Notes under the pieces: model-generated
The model's input: only the letters and a program-made list of their open reading frames with translations
The model's database searches: none
Told to the model about the DNA's origin: nothing
Shown: positions 60,991 through 64,000 of the stretch, piece after piece
Position numbering within the stretch: the first letter of the stretch is position 1
Layout: every line of letters begins with the position of its first letter
Program-made: the position numbers and the translations under genes
DNA from: an uncultured Algibacter sp.
GTDB lineage: Bacteria > Bacteroidota > Bacteroidia > Flavobacteriales > Flavobacteriaceae
Assembly (NCBI GenBank): GCA_947502405.1
Contig: CANMZT010000003.1
Span: forward strand, 62,001 to 126,000
DNA length: 64,000 nt
Direction of reading: 5' to 3'

Positions 60991-63900
60991 CTATCTATTA
61001 ACTGTTTTAAAAATCGATACGTTATCATCATTATTTGTTACGAGTAATAGTTTCTCATCACCAGATTGAATAAACTTTGCAATACGACTATCTGAAGGTA
61101 CATGCAAACCACTTTCAGTTGGCGAAAGTGGGTCAAAGTTGTTATTACCATCTCCAAGTAAAAGTAGACCACGACCTGCGTCATATCGTATAGTTTCAAC
61201 CTCAACTCCAAAATGATTCCCTACTATAAGTATATCATTAAATCCATCATTATTAAAGTCATCAACCAGTGAAGATTTAACAGGACTAATTTGTGCCTGA
61301 ATTGGTAGCGGTTGTCGTTTTAGTTTACCATTATCATTAATTAAAATGATACTTTCAAAGTTACTTATCTCATAAATAACCGCATTTTCAACTTTATCTT
61401 CTGGAAGAATTTCTAATAACTTAGATGAAGCAAAACTATGGAAGTCTTTAAATTTTTCGGCAACATAAGGCATTTGTTGGCTAGTGCATTCTCTGCCTCT
61501 AACAGGAACGTAGTCATCTTTATAAAACTTTGCTAATACAACATCGTTTGTTCCATTGTTATCAAAATCATTAGCATATACTTTAAAAGGATGCTCTTTT
61601 GTGGCTTTAAATTTATTATTCTTACCCAAATTACCAATGATATAATCCTCATCACCATCATTATCAAGATCAGTAGCAGTTATAGACCACCAAAGACCTC
61701 TGGTATCCTGAAGACCATACTTTTCTGAAGTATTCTTGAATTTACCTCCATCATTTGTTAAAACTGTGATAGTCATCCACTCTCCAACAATTATAAGATC
61801 CTCATCTTTATCAGAGTCTACATCTGTAAAAACAGCATCGGTTACCATTCCTATATTATTTAAATCTGGAGCTATTGTATTATCAGCTTTAGTAAATATA
61901 CCCTCATTGTTAATTAATATATAGCTACTCGCTGGAAAAGGGTATTTCCCTGATATAAGTCTAGTGCCAACAAATAAATCTAAATCGCCGTCCGAATCAA
62001 TATCAGAAACTTTAACACATTGGGTACTTTCAAGTATGTTTGGGATGGCCGTTGGTTTGTTAAAAAACTCTCCCGAACCATTATTTATATATAACCTATC
62101 TTTTAATAACCTGTTGCCTTTTCTAAATTCATTACCACCACTTGTTACATAAAGGTCTATATCTTTGTCTCCGTCGGCATCAAAAAATATTGCACCTAAA
62201 TCCTCCGAGGCTTTATGCATAGACCAAGGTTGTGAATCACTTTTTACAAAACCTCCTTTATTATTTTGCAAATACATGACTCCTGACTGACCTGCTGCCC
62301 CTCCTATAAATAAATCGTCTAATCCATCTCCATTCACATCAGCCACAGTTGAAAATGGTCCATTATTTGATAATTTATGTGGTAATAAAATCTCTTCCTT
62401 AAAATCGTCATACTCATTTTCTTGATGGGCAAAATCAATGCCTACTTTCTTTTCGTCTAACTTAGCCAATAATGTGTTAGCTTTGTTTGGTTCATTAATT
62501 CGTAAAGTAGCATCAGAATGTTTGGCGGTAAGTATTTTATTAGCAGAAACATCCTTATAAACATTACTTTTACCGTCTGGCCAAGTCACTTCAACCTTTT
62601 CTACTTTAGTATCTTTACCAAGACCGAAAAACACACCAGGTTCAACAGAAGAAATAAACCCACGAGTTGTACTATTCTCTCCAACCTGTAATTTATTATT
62701 ATGATAGATAGTTACCTTGGCTCCGATACCAAATCTATTACTAGGAGCACCTTCAAAATTTATTTTTATAAAATTACCTGTGGCATTATTTTTATAAACA
62801 AATGCTGGAGCATCCATATTGTTGGTAACAACATCTAAATCTCCATCGTTATCCAAATCTCCATAAGCCATTCCGCTTGAAAAACTAGGTTTATCAAAAC
62901 CCCATTCTTTAGCTACTTTTTTAAATCTTAAATTACCTTGATTTTTAAACACATAATTAGATATGGGTTGTGATGGTGCATCCTTACTAATTTGGAATAA
63001 TTCTTCTGCTGTTATTTTTTTAGAATCAAGTCCCTCCAAAAGCGTTAAATAGTCATTATTATCAACGTCTTTTTTTATACCATTTGATACAATAATATCT
63101 TTCCAGCCATCATTATCCAAATCAACTAAAAGACTTGCCCAACTCCAATCTGTATAAGATACGCCAGCTACATTTGCAACATCTGAGAAACTACCCATTC
63201 CTGTATTTATTTGCAAAGCATTTGCCATATATTGGTGGTGCGCACCACCATTAACCATAGCATTAAAAGCTTCAGTACTCATAGACCCCATATTTGTTTT
63301 AGAACGGTAATGATCTTCTGGAGTCATATCTGTAGTGAATATGTCCATCAAACCATCATTATTAATATCGCCTGTATCAGAGCCCATACTTAGTTGAGTA
63401 ATATGGTTCATTTGTTCGTTAATAACATTTTTGAACGTTCCATCTCCATTATTATAATACATAAAATCTGGCTCAGCGTAATCGTTTGCTACGTAAAAAT
63501 CCATCCATCCGTCATTATTAAAATCAGAAACACTAACACTAAGTCCGTAAGAGATGTCTCTTGAAATTCCAGACTCTTCTGAGACATCTACAAATCTTCC
63601 ACCATCATTTCTGTAAAGTTTATCAAGAAAATGCTGGTAACGTTCTTTAGTTATTTTATTAACTAACATCAGTTTTTTATCCATTAACTGATTGACTTGG
63701 TACATATCCAAATCGCCATCATTATCCATATCAAAAAAAACAGCTTGAGTAGAATAACCCACATCTGCTAGACCATAAGCTAATGCTGATTCTGTGAAGG
63801 TTAAATCCTGATTGTTGATGTACAGTTGGTTTCTACAATCTTCTAACTCGAGAGAATGCCCATTTCTACTTACATAAATATCTAAATACCCGTCACCATT

Positions 63901-64000
63901 AACATCTGCCATAGTTACACCCCAGGTCCACCCTGAGTTTTTAGCTACTCTAGATTTTTTTGTAATGTCTTCAAATTTAAAATCACCTTTATTCAAGTAC
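60991..64000 (-). CDS. VCBS/FG-GAP repeat protein with ASPIC-UnbV domain, 5' end outside window
   Basis: The frame is open to the right edge (Tyr-Leu before the first visible Asn), so the N-terminus with any signal peptide is missing. About 1002 residues are visible. FG-GAP/VCBS repeats with Ca-binding patterns such as DVNGDGYLDIYV, DNDGDLDMYQV and DLDNDGDEDYIIGN make up two beta-propellers. Between them is an ASPIC/UnbV-like domain (about 430-505, SSVEPGVFFGLGKDTKVEKV and VTWPDGKSN). Such proteins are common in marine Bacteroidetes, often beside SusC/SusD pairs. It is probably exported and binds a glycan or protein partner. Confidence 0.88.
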   Translation of the reverse strand, partial: YLNKGDFKFEDITKKSRVAKNSGWTWGVTMADVNGDGYLDIYVSRNGHSLELEDCRNQLYINNQDLTFTESALAYGLADVGYSTQAVFFDMDNDGDLDMYQVNQLMDKKLMLVNKITKERYQHFLDKLYRNDGGRFVDVSEESGISRDISYGLSVSVSDFNNDGWMDFYVANDYAEPDFMYYNNGDGTFKNVINEQMNHITQLSMGSDTGDINNDGLMDIFTTDMTPEDHYRSKTNMGSMSTEAFNAMVNGGAHHQYMANALQINTGMGSFSDVANVAGVSYTDWSWASLLVDLDNDGWKDIIVSNGIKKDVDNNDYLTLLEGLDSKKITAEELFQISKDAPSQPISNYVFKNQGNLRFKKVAKEWGFDKPSFSSGMAYGDLDNDGDLDVVTNNMDAPAFVYKNNATGNFIKINFEGAPSNRFGIGAKVTIYHNNKLQVGENSTTRGFISSVEPGVFFGLGKDTKVEKVEVTWPDGKSNVYKDVSANKILTAKHSDATLRINEPNKANTLLAKLDEKKVGIDFAHQENEYDDFKEEILLPHKLSNNGPFSTVADVNGDGLDDLFIGGAAGQSGVMYLQNNKGGFVKSDSQPWSMHKASEDLGAIFFDADGDKDIDLYVTSGGNEFRKGNRLLKDRLYINNGSGEFFNKPTAIPNILESTQCVKVSDIDSDGDLDLFVGTRLISGKYPFPASSYILINNEGIFTKADNTIAPDLNNIGMVTDAVFTDVDSDKDEDLIIVGEWMTITVLTNDGGKFKNTSEKYGLQDTRGLWWSITATDLDNDGDEDYIIGNLGKNNKFKATKEHPFKVYANDFDNNGTNDVVLAKFYKDDYVPVRGRECTSQQMPYVAEKFKDFHSFASSKLLEILPEDKVENAVIYEISNFESIILINDNGKLKRQPLPIQAQISPVKSSLVDDFNNDGFNDILIVGNHFGVEVETIRYDAGRGLLLLGDGNNNFDPLSPTESGLHVPSDSRIAKFIQSGDEKLLLVTNNDDNVSIFKTVNR

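Noticed and set aside
63994-63996. TTG as the start of the VCBS protein
   Set aside because: The frame continues to the window edge with Tyr before it and begins in the middle of a repeat.

Overview
The window comes from an AT-rich member of the Bacteroidota, almost certainly a Flavobacteriaceae species. The evidence is type IX secretion (T9SS) sorting tails on secreted proteins, lipoproteins whose acylated Cys is followed by acidic residues, VCBS/ASPIC-UnbV proteins, families restricted to Bacteroidetes (DUF4837-like, DUF4175-like), and repeated Bacteroidetes-type -7 promoter boxes (TAnnTTTG). No insertion sequence, rRNA operon, phage or CRISPR array is visible.

Positions 1-24649 form a surface-polysaccharide (O-antigen or capsule) locus, entirely on the minus strand and transcribed from high to low coordinates. 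In transcription order it holds a nucleosidase-like protein of unknown role (22961-24649), a Wzz-like protein, the complete dTDP-L-rhamnose set rfbBACD, gmd and fcl for GDP-L-fucose, a small lipoprotein, a complete CDP-3,6-dideoxyhexose set (rfbI/ascD-like reductase, rfbF, rfbG, rfbH and an RfbJ-like abequose synthase), two glycosyltransferases, three tandem receptor-L-domain/LRR-like lipoproteins, an SGNH hydrolase split by a frameshift, an acyltransferase-3 protein and the start of a Wzx-type flippase that runs off the left edge. No Wzy polymerase is visible, so the locus continues to the left.

Positions 24689-33691 are housekeeping and envelope genes: GH3-family protein, M23 peptidase, tatA, DUF4837-like lipoprotein, LysM lytic transglycosylase, pgk, a PrcB-like lipoprotein and a DNA polymerase III delta-prime subunit. 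Positions 33699-45454 hold a T9SS-secreted LRR protein, an OmpH/Skp-like protein, a methyltransferase, mnmG flanked by two parS-like palindromes, ybeY, a secreted unknown and a large DUF4175-like protein.

Positions 45564-58788 hold an outer-membrane barrel, gltX (with an in-frame 69-bp dispersed repeat and a duplicated tail around a fourth receptor-L-like lipoprotein), an SPFH protein, a GNAT-like protein, a DUF1761-like protein, a TPM-domain protein, glnS, a zinc-ribbon protein, folB, tRNA-Cys and a LysE-type exporter. Positions 58906-64000 hold a T9SS sorting-domain remnant, an intact T9SS cargo protein and a large VCBS/ASPIC-UnbV protein cut by the right edge.

The observations most worth following are: (1) the acyltransferase-3 plus SGNH pair in the same locus as abequose synthesis, recalling OafA-type O-acetylation; (2) the family of receptor-L-like, probably surface-exposed lipoproteins; (3) the rearrangement at the gltX tail and the repeat inside gltX; (4) the parS pair around mnmG; (5) the nucleosidase-like protein heading the polysaccharide operon.
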